This document shows, piece after piece, positions 48,564 to 58,322 of a stretch of 60,562 bases of DNA. Made by a program: the position numbers and the translations under genes. The notes beneath the pieces are model-generated. The model ran no database searches. It saw nothing but the letters and a program-made list of their open reading frames with translations, and was not told the origin of the DNA. Each line of letters begins with the position of its first letter. Position 1 is the stretch's first letter. This DNA is from a virus: positions 1 to 60,562 of the IMG/VR virus record IMGVR_UViG_3300046167_000012; one strand, written 5' to 3'.

Positions 48564-51389
48564 ATGAACAACTTAGACTTTTTAAAAGGATTACTCAGCG
48601 ACTCAGGACACTATTGCGTATTCGCCGCTAAAGGTGCCGTACGTAAACAGAAGTTTTACGATACTATTGAAGACGCAGAGAGAGCTACACGTAAGTTTAT
48701 AGCAGACGGGCTAAACACGTACTTTGCTTTAAGTACATTTAAAGAACCAACAGTCGATGCAGGTCGTAAAGGTGCAAACGCACACGAGTTGAAGTCTTTC
48801 TTCCTCGACTTGGATTGTGGACCAACATACGAATACCCTACTAAAGAAGCCGCAGTATTTGCAGTGCGTGATTTCTGCAAGAAACTATCACTCCCTAAAC
48901 CCTTGATGGTTAACAGTGGACGTGGTGTGCATGTATATTGGCCTCTTACCGAAGCACTTTCGGCGGAGCAATGGGCTGTGGAAGCTGACAGATTAAAGCG
49001 GTGCTGTTCTGAGAACGGATTACTTGCTGACCCTGCTGTTACTGCTGACGTAGTACGTATCCTGCGTATGCCTAACTCAAAGAACTATAAGGAAGACCCG
49101 CCTTTACCAGTAGAGTTTCTTGGCGTGTCTATGCCAGAACCTGTTATGCTTGAAGATTTTACATCCAAGCTAGGGGTATTAGCGAAGCCAGTTATCAAGA
49201 TTGACTTAGGTACTGATGCTCTTTACGAAGCCTACGCCGAGAACAGCGAGAATGTTTTTAAGACAATCATAAAGAAAACTGTGCAGGGGAAAGGGTGCGA
49301 ACAATTAAAGTACATCGCCATGAACCAAGCAGAAGTTAGCGAACCTCTGTGGAGAGCAGGGCTATCTATTGCGAAGTTCTGTAGTGATGGAGCCACAGCC
49401 GCAGTAAAAATATCAGAGAAACATCCCGAATACAACGAAGCAGATATGCGCAAGAAGATGGACGAGATAAAAGGCCCATACACCTGTGCACGTTTCAACG
49501 ACCTTAACGAAGGTACATGCGAGAACTGTCCTTTATGGAACGAGATTAAATCACCGATTGTACTGGGTAAACGTATTCGGGAGTCCGAAGGTGACGTGGT
49601 GGTGTCTGCACCGATAGTAAAGGCAGGGGTAAAAAAGTCTGAAGATTTTGAGATACCAGAATATCCTAATCCTTACTTCCGTGGAGCGGCGGGCGGCGTA
49701 TTCTTACGCAGTAGTAACTCTGACGGGGATATCGAAGAAGAGGTTATATACCACTACGACATTTATATTACTCGGCGTCTGCATGACATCGAACTGGGCG
49801 AGACGCTAGTGTTCCGCCTACATTTACCAAAAGACGGTGTACGACAGTTTAACGTACCTCTTACGAGTATAACTTCCCGTGAGGAGTTCCGTAAGTGTAT
49901 GGCGAAAGAAGGCGTCACTGCATGGGGAAAGGCTCTAGATAAATTAATGGCATACACAACAAAATGGGTTGACGAACTACAGCGTACAACTGTAGCCGAC
50001 GAGGCACACCGACAATTTGGTTGGGCTGGTGACGATATGGAAGCGTTCGTATTAGGCGACAAGTTAGTTACTGCGACAGGCGTGGACTTTAATCCGACTT
50101 CCTCTAGTACAGCAGCGTTAATGGATTCGTTTGAGGCTAAAGGCACCCGCGAACGTAACTTTGAGCTATTGGATTTTTATAACAAAGAAGGGTTTGAACT
50201 ACATCAATACGTGGTAGGCATTGGTTTCGGCTCGCCGCTCATGGCGCTTACAGGGTTGAACAGTATGTCTGTACATCTTTATGGTGGGTCAGGGGTAGGT
50301 AAAACTACTGCACAGATGGCGGCAATAGGTATATGGGGAAGCCCTGAACAACTACAGTTAAACACAGACGACACACATAACTCACGCATGCACCGTGGGG
50401 AAGTTATGCACAACCTACCGCTAGTGTCTGATGAGCTGACTAACGTAACAGGTGAGCAAATGTCCCAATACGTTTATCAAGTATCCAGTGGGCGGCAAAA
50501 AAATAGACTAGCTGCCAACGGCAACGTCGAACGGGCGCGGGGTAAACCTTGGCAACTACTCGCGTTGAGCTCAGGTAACACAAGTGCATGGGAAATACTG
50601 GGTCGGCACAAAGCAACGCCGAAAGCGGAACTGTATAGGATGTTTGAAATCCATGTGCAGAAGAAGAATTTTACTTTGGGGAATAACACGGAAACCAAAA
50701 AACTATTTGAAGATTTTAAAAACAACTATGGGCATATAGGTATAGAGTATATTCAGTGGGTTATGGGTAACAAAGAAGAAGTAATCCGCATCGTTGAGTC
50801 TGTACGTACACGTTTAGACAAAGCGGCCGGACTTAGCACGGAGCATCGGTTCTGGTCTTGTGGCAATGCCGCAATCCTAGCGGGTCTTATTATTGCTAAG
50901 AAGTTGAATCTTGTTAATTATGATGTCGGTGCTGTGTATAAGTGGGTTGTACGTGAATTGATTTCTCGTAATAGCTATGTGAACGATGTAGGCTCGTCTG
51001 TTACACAAACACTTAATAACTACTTGTCAGAAAACTACAACAACATGCTGAAGATCGAAAGCACTGAAGACCTTCGTGGTAAAAACGACAACGGCTTAGA
51101 CCAACTTGTACCTGTAGGCGCGTCACCCCGCGGCCATTTAGTTGCACGTTACGAGCCTGATACGAAGCTATTGTTCCTACGGTTGAAGCCATTCCGAGAG
51201 TGGTGCATTGATCAACAGATAAACTACGCGGGTGTAGTGGACGAATTAAAAACTAAGTTAGGCGCAAAACGAACAAAGAAACGACTTACTAAAGGCACTG
51301 ACTTTAACCTACCGCCGGATTGGGTACTAGAGATGGAGTTTGCAGAGATGGAGCAAGATAGTGATGGATCAGAAAGTATTGAAGGTTGA
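48564..51389 (+). CDS. Primase-helicase (AEP-like primase fused to DUF927-type ATPase)
   Basis: 941 residues. The N-terminal part has FFLDLDCG, VNSGRGVHVYWPLTEA and ADVVRILRMPNSKNY, the acidic, Arg/His and Arg/Asn motifs of archaeo-eukaryotic primase folds. A Cys segment (CARFNDLNEGTCENCPLW) may bind zinc. The ATPase part (DUF927 style) has Walker A GGSGVGKTT (574-582) and LVSDELTNV as Walker B. It should prime and unwind phage DNA. The gene is directly preceded by GGAGCAG. Confidence 0.85.
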   Translation: MNNLDFLKGLLSDSGHYCVFAAKGAVRKQKFYDTIEDAERATRKFIADGLNTYFALSTFKEPTVDAGRKGANAHELKSFFLDLDCGPTYEYPTKEAAVFAVRDFCKKLSLPKPLMVNSGRGVHVYWPLTEALSAEQWAVEADRLKRCCSENGLLADPAVTADVVRILRMPNSKNYKEDPPLPVEFLGVSMPEPVMLEDFTSKLGVLAKPVIKIDLGTDALYEAYAENSENVFKTIIKKTVQGKGCEQLKYIAMNQAEVSEPLWRAGLSIAKFCSDGATAAVKISEKHPEYNEADMRKKMDEIKGPYTCARFNDLNEGTCENCPLWNEIKSPIVLGKRIRESEGDVVVSAPIVKAGVKKSEDFEIPEYPNPYFRGAAGGVFLRSSNSDGDIEEEVIYHYDIYITRRLHDIELGETLVFRLHLPKDGVRQFNVPLTSITSREEFRKCMAKEGVTAWGKALDKLMAYTTKWVDELQRTTVADEAHRQFGWAGDDMEAFVLGDKLVTATGVDFNPTSSSTAALMDSFEAKGTRERNFELLDFYNKEGFELHQYVVGIGFGSPLMALTGLNSMSVHLYGGSGVGKTTAQMAAIGIWGSPEQLQLNTDDTHNSRMHRGEVMHNLPLVSDELTNVTGEQMSQYVYQVSSGRQKNRLAANGNVERARGKPWQLLALSSGNTSAWEILGRHKATPKAELYRMFEIHVQKKNFTLGNNTETKKLFEDFKNNYGHIGIEYIQWVMGNKEEVIRIVESVRTRLDKAAGLSTEHRFWSCGNAAILAGLIIAKKLNLVNYDVGAVYKWVVRELISRNSYVNDVGSSVTQTLNNYLSENYNNMLKIESTEDLRGKNDNGLDQLVPVGASPRGHLVARYEPDTKLLFLRLKPFREWCIDQQINYAGVVDELKTKLGAKRTKKRLTKGTDFNLPPDWVLEMEFAEMEQDSDGSESIEG

Positions 51390-51591
51390 CGATCTAAACC
51401 CAGATGGGTTACGGATCACTGTTGACTGGGAGGACATGAGTGTGGGGGCATCCATATTTGTGCCTTGTGTCAACACTGAGAAGGGTAAAGAGCAACTAAA
51501 TAAACTCGCAAAACGTAAAGAATGGAAGTTTGATACGCAAACCTGCATAGAAAACGGTAAATTAGGTTTACGTACGTGGCGTACTGTGTAA
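51364..51591 (+). CDS. Small conserved protein, end of early operon
   Basis: 75 residues from ATG 51364, overlapping the primase-helicase gene by 26 bases. VLKVDDLNPDGLRITVDWED, GASIFVPCVNTEKGKEQLNK, and GLRTWRTV match a family I recall from marine phages (FVPC-N motif and RxWRT end). Last rightward gene, just before the terminator. Function unknown. Confidence 0.65.
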   Translation: MDQKVLKVDDLNPDGLRITVDWEDMSVGASIFVPCVNTEKGKEQLNKLAKRKEWKFDTQTCIENGKLGLRTWRTV

Positions 51592-51642
51592 CAATACTGG
51601 TACGACGTTCGCCTGTGAATGTTGTTCTCAACCTGAATACTT

Positions 51643-51667
51643 GCCCCTGCTTCGGCGGGGGCTTTTT
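51643..51667 (+). terminator. Rho-independent terminator of the early operon
   Basis: GCCCCTGC-TTCG-GCGGGGGC is an eight-pair stem (one T-G) with a TTCG loop, followed by five T. It ends the rightward unit exactly where the leftward virion unit ends (stop 51666), so the two operons converge on it. Confidence 0.9.
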
Positions 51668-54600
51668 ATTCGTACTCTTCGAAACTCTTACGCATAGCGT
51701 CTGTATACACAATACCGTTAATCATTTTACCGGTTGTTGTGAGGAACCCGCTGAGAGACTTCTTCAACGCTTTGCCATCAATCGCATCTTCCTTATATTC
51801 TGCGGGCAAAGATTGGTTGAACTCTCGTATATCTTCGCGTATCTTGCGAACCGCTTCTCTATCACCTTGAGTTTTAGCCATGTTGTGCCGACGTAATAAC
51901 TTACGGCGTCTTTCATCCACAGCGTTTTGTCTACGCCGCTCACTGCTGTTGATCTTTAAATTTTCTACATAGTCTGCAGGGGCGAAGCCTAACAACTGCA
52001 TAAACGAGTTGTATGGGTTTATATCATCTACGATTGGATTGCCTCGCATCGTGTTCGCTCCCTCGGTAGAGAACCTTTGAAACTTGCTCAAGTTACGCAT
52101 AGCGGCAGGTGCCATAGCCTCAAGCCCACGTTGAACTTCACCTTCTTGTAGAAGATCATACCCTCGCTCAACGCTCAAACCTACCCCAACAACAGGGCCG
52201 CCTAGCTGTTCTATAAGTGTGTAGAACCTGCTCTGGTCTTTGTCGATAAACGGCTGGCGATATAACAAGCTGTTCATAGACACACGACTAGCAATATCCA
52301 CGCCTAGTAGTTCGTTGGCTAACCCATCGTATAACGTACCGGGCACCATCTTACGCATCATAGCTTCGAAGTCATCTTCGTCATCATCAGCAAACATATC
52401 GTAGATTGCGCCCACTGCACCCATCAAAGGTAGCCCAGCGACACCGGCCAATGACCCAGTAGTTACCATAAAGTACGCAAGTTGTTTCCGTGCAATCTTA
52501 CGGATGTCTGGGTCTGCTTCGGCTAGTGCTTGGTCTACTAAGTGTGCCATGAAGTAATATCGAGACACCGCGAACCGTTTAAACAAGAAGGCTATGTTAC
52601 CCACGGGCTTCTGCGCCCACACCGGACGACCTGCGGAAGCCGTAGAACCTAGTGTTAACTCCGTAGCCTCCATAGCTTTTTGTGCCGCCGCATCATAATC
52701 GGCTTGGGTTGCTGGTTTTTTACCGTTATCAGTACGATTGTTTAATTCTAAGTCATATGTAGCCATTAATGATATCTGACGTCCAAAGCGCTCGCCGTGA
52801 TGTACAAGGAACCCACTTACTTGATTCATCTTAGCTAAAACATCTTTGCGGTTAGTTAAGTCCACATGCTCTTGGTCTATACTCTGATTAAACATACCCC
52901 TAGCACCGGCCTTCTCAACCAATGTTTTATACCTTAGAATATCTTCAGGTGTGTTAGGATCGTCGAAGTTGTAGTTATCAAACCCTTTGTTATGCTTACC
53001 TAGCTGTACTTCTCGTACCTCTGGTTTGCCATCTGCACCCATAACAGTGATCATCTTTGTAGATGGAGACCCCATGAACAACTTTGTTGCTCGAGATATA
53101 GCTGACGTAGCTTTCCTCCCACCGTACTGTCCAGCTAGATAAGGGTGTACCGCCATAGGAATATCAAACATTATGTTAAAGGCAGACGATATGTTAGCCC
53201 CCATCGTCCAGCCGAAACCCATAGAAGTAGCGATTTGTGACCACCGTGCCATTGATGGGGCTTGCGCAAACTCTGCAACTTTGTCTAGCTTCTCCGCTAT
53301 GTCCGCAGTGTCGAGTCTTGTTAGGTAGTCGCCATCTTGAAGTTTGTTTCGGAAAACCTGTATTTTTGCGCCGTATTCCAACTGCACAAGCTGTTTTTCA
53401 ATACTTCGAAAATTGTCACGGAATCTTTCTGCAGGGTCAACTTCCATTCCCGGCATACCAGACGGAGTAACATCACCCAATGCACCTAGAATACCGCGTT
53501 TACCTTCACTACGCTCTTTACGACTACGAAACGACTGCATAAATGATCGTTCTGGTATCGCATCTAAGGACAGGTCAATAATTCTATCTATAGCTTGTTG
53601 ATCTACCCCCGCCCCCTGTAGAGTTTGCAGTACTTCAAATACAAACGAGGAGCTTGGAGCTTTACTGTAGTCCCTCTGTGCGTCGCGTTTACCAACTTCA
53701 ATCTTACTAACGTCGTCGTCACGTCCAATACTTCGTAAGTATTTAACGACATTTTCCTGTGCCTGCAGCATATCTTTTTCAGATGTGTAGTATTCAGTAA
53801 ACACCTCTATACCGCCATTCCTAAGAGGGTCGGGGGCATTGTATGATAATCTGAAATCCCCATCGCGACCTAGTTTAAAATAGGGGCGGATGACACCACC
53901 TTGAGCATGCAGTAGGTCAGATAGTTTTTCAAACGCAGTTTTCTGGGCTTCTGCATCTATACCTAAAGAAGATATACGTGCTTTAATGGCAGGCATAATA
54001 CGGTCCTGCGCAGCTTCACCCATGTCACGAGTAATTTTATACAGGTCTTGCCCTTGTTTACCGAGTAGTTTGTACTCTTTATTTAAAGTATCCCATATTT
54101 CGCCTTTTTCGTCAGATGGTTCCCCTGCTTTCTTAGCTTTTGACCTCGGCATGTCTTGACCACCGAACTTTTGTTCTAAGTCGTCATTTAATTTTTTAAC
54201 CTCTGCGTTTCGATCTTTGACATTGCTGAAGTCCTGCATAACCGTTCTTTCGGTTTTCATGTCGTAGTACGATAACCAATACTTATCATAGGTGCTTCGC
54301 GGACGGGCAGGATCGACTTCGTCTTGCGTAGCACGGTTCATCAGTGCCTGCATCCTGTTGTACCCTTCAGGGTTTGCTTTGCGGTAGGCTCTGTAATCGT
54401 TATATAGCACGTCCACAGGCTCGAAGGATTTACGCAGTGCGCCCGATGTTTGGTCGATTAAGACGTTTAACTCATCGGCGAAAGGTATTCTATCTTTAGC
54501 TAGCCGTGCCAAGTTGTTTACAGGCTGTACTGCGAGCACCCACTGTTTTAATTTACGAGGAGTGTTTTCGCTAATAAAGTCTCTTGCCTGTTCGTAACGA

Positions 54601-57600
54601 TTTTTATCTGCCAGAGGCACTACTGTAACGTGTTTACGTAACAACTCGGTTGCACCTTTTGCAGTGCGTCCCAGCAACAACATATCAGGAGCTGCTCGTG
54701 TATCCGGTGCTGGAGTAAGCAGACCCGTAACTAAACGGTCTATATCGTCGAGTGGTGATTCCGGAGGTTTCGGCTTAAACCCTAGCATCTTGCGGAAAGC
54801 GCGCATGACTGCACTTGCAAACTTCTTCCACCCTGCCATTTTGCCGCCGTCTACACTCATAAGAGCTAGAGCTCTTTGGAACTCAGGATTACCGAACGCC
54901 TCTGCAACAAACTCATCTAAGTTTTTCGTACCGTACACATCGCCAAGTTGTTCTCTCGCCGCTTCAAGAAGCGCTTGCAACTGCTTAACTTCTGGTAAAT
55001 TAGGGTTAGCTAAAGATGCTGAAGTGACCGCGTGAGCCATCTCGTGTAAAACAGTATGCACGTTCATACCATTGTTAGCGTCTATAAATACTGTGTTCGT
55101 TGCGGGGCGGAACATACCAGCCGCTTTGCGTCCTACCATTGTAGATAGATCGTCAACCACTTGAACTTGTGTAGTACCAATAGTTTCGGCCAACTTACCT
55201 GCAATCTGACGAACACGCTCTACTGGGTTTGTAGCGGCTATCGCATTAAGAGCAAACTGTAAGTCACCTCTTTGCAGTGCGTTCTGTATACTAGGTAGTA
55301 ATACCTGATCTAAACCATGCACAGGATCAGTTAGTAAGAAGCCCAAATCTCGTGAGTGTGCATAGCCGTCATACAGACCCATAATTTCTTCGCCTGATAT
55401 AACTGATTTAGCTTCAGGGTCGTACACTATCCTTGTAGTTTGCGGTAGGACAGTAGATACTTTATTATTTTCTCTAAGCTGAAGACCCGTGCCGATAAGA
55501 TATGATTCAAACGCAGTGCGACCTCTAACCGGTTTAGTTACGCGGAATAATTCCTCGCCTGACTTCAATGTCGTTGTTTTAACGTCGCTAGCCATAGAAC
55601 TGTCTAGTGCAAGAGTTTTGTTTATCCGTTCGTTTGCAACTTTTAAACGCTCCGCCGCCGCTATTTCTTTTGCATCTTTGCTTTGCTGTTTTTTAAATGT
55701 CCTATCTATACTTTTCTGTATTGATTTAGCGGCATTGACCACGCCTATGTAGGCATCAGACGGATTAAACTTAGAAGTATCACGGTTAGCCATACGGCGG
55801 GCACGTATCATCTCTTGTATAGCACTGTCAGACATGTTTTCGTGGACCCAACGACGTGCGTCCATAGCCGCAGGTTGTGTCATACCGTTGTAAAAAGCAA
55901 ACTGCGCAGGAGTATAGTCCTTCTTAATAGTTTGCGTAGCCCCAATAGCGGCTTGCGAACCGATTTCGGCGAGGGCGTCAACAGGTCTACGGAATCGTTT
56001 GAAGAATAACTTAGCTTTTTGAGCTGGTTTGTTCCCTTTAAGGGCGGCGTCCGAAGTAGTGAGAAGTTCAATAATACCTTCTTTATCCACTGCAGTAGTA
56101 ACTTCAGGTGCAGCTTGTGCGTCTATCTGCGTATCGTGATACTCTTGTAATCCTTCTGAACGACGTCCGTCTTCGAATAAGGCATCAAGTTTAGCCTGAG
56201 CTTCTTGGTCACGGGTATCTTCAGCGGCTTGTAGTTGTGCTTGTGGTACTGTTTCCCCTTGAATTTCCTTGGGAGGTGTCGGTGCAAGTGCTGTACCTTC
56301 TTCACTTAGTACAGGCATAACGGAGCGCGGGCTATCTGCATCAACACCTTCTACTACTTGCTCGTCAACTTGCTCCGTAAGGGCTTCAACAGCTTGTGGG
56401 TCAACATCTTCGGCTTTGTCTTGAATATCTACTTCAACGATCTCATTGCCGAAATGTATGTTTCTGCCTCCTCCCGGAGCGTTGTTCTTATCGTTTAAAA
56501 TCTCTACGGGGATAAGACCTACTCTGGGCTGAACCTCAAAAGTAACAGTTTCACTAGCATCGGAGCCAGCTTTCTTCTGATTCTTCCCTGTACCGTAAGG
56601 TTCTAGATGTACAAGTTTAGCTTTGTTGTCGCCAGTAGCGGTAAACTGCACAGGCATTTCTTCGTTTTGGAATAAACCACCTATCTTAGCGGCTTCCTCA
56701 TAAGGCATGTATATAGTCCTGCTTACACGAGGCTGTATTCCTGCACCCTTACCATATTTTTTGTCTCGTATTGTAGTCGCGTCGGGGTACAGATCGTATA
56801 TAGAACCTTTCTCTATACTACGCCCTTTTTTCAAAGTCCTAAATCTGCTTACAGGATCGTCTTCTTGTTGAGCTGCGGCTTCTTCTAGTGTATTGAACTC
56901 TGGTCCCGCTGGTCCTCCAGACTCATCAACATCTGGCAAATCTGTTCCCAGTGCATCGGCGTTAGATGCTGTAGATTCTCTGGAATCTCTACGTTTACTT
57001 GATCTATCTCCGCCATCTCCCACGCGGTCTCCACTACTCGAAACGCTTGTTCCAGCTCCTTCGCCTCCAGATTCAACTTCTGTTGCCACTTCTCCATTAA
57101 TCAGAGCCTCTATATTAGCTTCTAAGTCAGGTCGTTGATTACGGATTATTGTATTTTTTGCGTATTTACGCAAGAGTGCTTGTACCTCTGGGTCAGTAAT
57201 ATCCTTACCTAATACTTTTTGACGGAACGGTGCCCGAGGAAACACACCTGCATTATCAAGCATTTGGTCGTCTATAACAGTAGGTGTAGTGACGGGTGTC
57301 ACTTCAGAAGTATCGGGTGTCACTGTACGAGTAGGGATTATGCTTTTACCCTCGCCGAACGCACCAAGTGTAGCTCGTGTACCACCACCGATTAGACCAC
57401 CTGCAATGGCGGCTTCACGATACTCTGCAATGGCATCGTCACTATCAATAGGTAGTCCAGCTTGCGCACGTTCTAGCATTTGTTGTCCGACTTCAGTCAA
57501 ACTTTCAGTACCAGCGCCGCCTGTAGCACGAGAACCTGTACGTGTGAGTACGCCTTTCCAGCCTTCTTTCGTAGAACCGACCGGTTTTAGTAACTTAAAC

Positions 57601-58301
57601 CCACCTAGCAATAACTTGTCTGCAACACCTTCAAGTGCCGCTTGGCCGAAAGTGGCGGTCAGCGCATCGCCTACGTCGACTCTATCTTTCTTACCCGCGG
57701 CTACTTCGTCTTCTTGACGTTGTATGTTGTTACCAAACAGAATCGGAGCGGTTACAAGACCAGCAGCTGTAGCACCAACAACAAACGGTGCAGCTGCACC
57801 CAAAACAGGAGCCGCTACAGGAGCCGCTAGGGTACCTAGTGTAGCCGCGCCAAGACCAAGACCTAATTGTGTACCTTGCTCACCAATAGTTTCACCTGCG
57901 AATGTCAACATCGAGCCAAAACCATCAACGTCTGTAGACTGTAGTCGCTTAGGTTGTTCAAGGGACAAGAGACCAAGTTGTTGACCAGCACGTTCTTCTA
58001 CACCGGTACCATACTTTTCAAGAAACCCAAGGCCAGTCTGCTCTCCGATAGTGCCGATAGTCTCACCAACAGCTTGCTTAACTTGTTGGAAACCCCTAGC
58101 ACCACCACGACCTAACGCGGTACCATCGTCTACATATAAGTCTTCACCGTATCTATCTTTGTATGCTTTGAGGTCTTCTTCTCTATCACGCTGAAGAATC
58201 TGCGCTATTTTAGCAAACTCTGCGTCTGAAGGATTTTCTCCGGATATAGTAAAGTCGTAACCTTTACCCGTTTGGGAGTCTACGTATTGGAAAATACCCA
58301 T
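51666..58301 (-). CDS. Giant polyvalent internal virion protein with metalloprotease motif
   Basis: 2211 residues. An N-terminal module (MGIFQYVDSQTGKGYDFTIS) is followed by hydrophobic Gly/Ala-rich segments (about 145-190) fit for membrane insertion. A Ser/Asp/Glu-rich linker comes next. HEMAH (about 1086-1090) is a zinc-protease motif in TVLHEMAHAVTSAS, with a downstream EFVAEAFG. Long helical domains follow, and the C-terminal third (VGNIAFLFKRFAVSRYYFMA) recalls LPD38-type polyvalent domains. It is probably ejected with DNA to cross the envelope or protect DNA, like DarB or T7 gp16. Confidence 0.8.
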   Translation of the reverse strand: MGIFQYVDSQTGKGYDFTISGENPSDAEFAKIAQILQRDREEDLKAYKDRYGEDLYVDDGTALGRGGARGFQQVKQAVGETIGTIGEQTGLGFLEKYGTGVEERAGQQLGLLSLEQPKRLQSTDVDGFGSMLTFAGETIGEQGTQLGLGLGAATLGTLAAPVAAPVLGAAAPFVVGATAAGLVTAPILFGNNIQRQEDEVAAGKKDRVDVGDALTATFGQAALEGVADKLLLGGFKLLKPVGSTKEGWKGVLTRTGSRATGGAGTESLTEVGQQMLERAQAGLPIDSDDAIAEYREAAIAGGLIGGGTRATLGAFGEGKSIIPTRTVTPDTSEVTPVTTPTVIDDQMLDNAGVFPRAPFRQKVLGKDITDPEVQALLRKYAKNTIIRNQRPDLEANIEALINGEVATEVESGGEGAGTSVSSSGDRVGDGGDRSSKRRDSRESTASNADALGTDLPDVDESGGPAGPEFNTLEEAAAQQEDDPVSRFRTLKKGRSIEKGSIYDLYPDATTIRDKKYGKGAGIQPRVSRTIYMPYEEAAKIGGLFQNEEMPVQFTATGDNKAKLVHLEPYGTGKNQKKAGSDASETVTFEVQPRVGLIPVEILNDKNNAPGGGRNIHFGNEIVEVDIQDKAEDVDPQAVEALTEQVDEQVVEGVDADSPRSVMPVLSEEGTALAPTPPKEIQGETVPQAQLQAAEDTRDQEAQAKLDALFEDGRRSEGLQEYHDTQIDAQAAPEVTTAVDKEGIIELLTTSDAALKGNKPAQKAKLFFKRFRRPVDALAEIGSQAAIGATQTIKKDYTPAQFAFYNGMTQPAAMDARRWVHENMSDSAIQEMIRARRMANRDTSKFNPSDAYIGVVNAAKSIQKSIDRTFKKQQSKDAKEIAAAERLKVANERINKTLALDSSMASDVKTTTLKSGEELFRVTKPVRGRTAFESYLIGTGLQLRENNKVSTVLPQTTRIVYDPEAKSVISGEEIMGLYDGYAHSRDLGFLLTDPVHGLDQVLLPSIQNALQRGDLQFALNAIAATNPVERVRQIAGKLAETIGTTQVQVVDDLSTMVGRKAAGMFRPATNTVFIDANNGMNVHTVLHEMAHAVTSASLANPNLPEVKQLQALLEAAREQLGDVYGTKNLDEFVAEAFGNPEFQRALALMSVDGGKMAGWKKFASAVMRAFRKMLGFKPKPPESPLDDIDRLVTGLLTPAPDTRAAPDMLLLGRTAKGATELLRKHVTVVPLADKNRYEQARDFISENTPRKLKQWVLAVQPVNNLARLAKDRIPFADELNVLIDQTSGALRKSFEPVDVLYNDYRAYRKANPEGYNRMQALMNRATQDEVDPARPRSTYDKYWLSYYDMKTERTVMQDFSNVKDRNAEVKKLNDDLEQKFGGQDMPRSKAKKAGEPSDEKGEIWDTLNKEYKLLGKQGQDLYKITRDMGEAAQDRIMPAIKARISSLGIDAEAQKTAFEKLSDLLHAQGGVIRPYFKLGRDGDFRLSYNAPDPLRNGGIEVFTEYYTSEKDMLQAQENVVKYLRSIGRDDDVSKIEVGKRDAQRDYSKAPSSSFVFEVLQTLQGAGVDQQAIDRIIDLSLDAIPERSFMQSFRSRKERSEGKRGILGALGDVTPSGMPGMEVDPAERFRDNFRSIEKQLVQLEYGAKIQVFRNKLQDGDYLTRLDTADIAEKLDKVAEFAQAPSMARWSQIATSMGFGWTMGANISSAFNIMFDIPMAVHPYLAGQYGGRKATSAISRATKLFMGSPSTKMITVMGADGKPEVREVQLGKHNKGFDNYNFDDPNTPEDILRYKTLVEKAGARGMFNQSIDQEHVDLTNRKDVLAKMNQVSGFLVHHGERFGRQISLMATYDLELNNRTDNGKKPATQADYDAAAQKAMEATELTLGSTASAGRPVWAQKPVGNIAFLFKRFAVSRYYFMAHLVDQALAEADPDIRKIARKQLAYFMVTTGSLAGVAGLPLMGAVGAIYDMFADDDEDDFEAMMRKMVPGTLYDGLANELLGVDIASRVSMNSLLYRQPFIDKDQSRFYTLIEQLGGPVVGVGLSVERGYDLLQEGEVQRGLEAMAPAAMRNLSKFQRFSTEGANTMRGNPIVDDINPYNSFMQLLGFAPADYVENLKINSSERRRQNAVDERRRKLLRRHNMAKTQGDREAVRKIREDIREFNQSLPAEYKEDAIDGKALKKSLSGFLTTTGKMINGIVYTDAMRKSFEEYE

Positions 58302-58322
58302 TTATTTAGCCTATTTAGTTAA

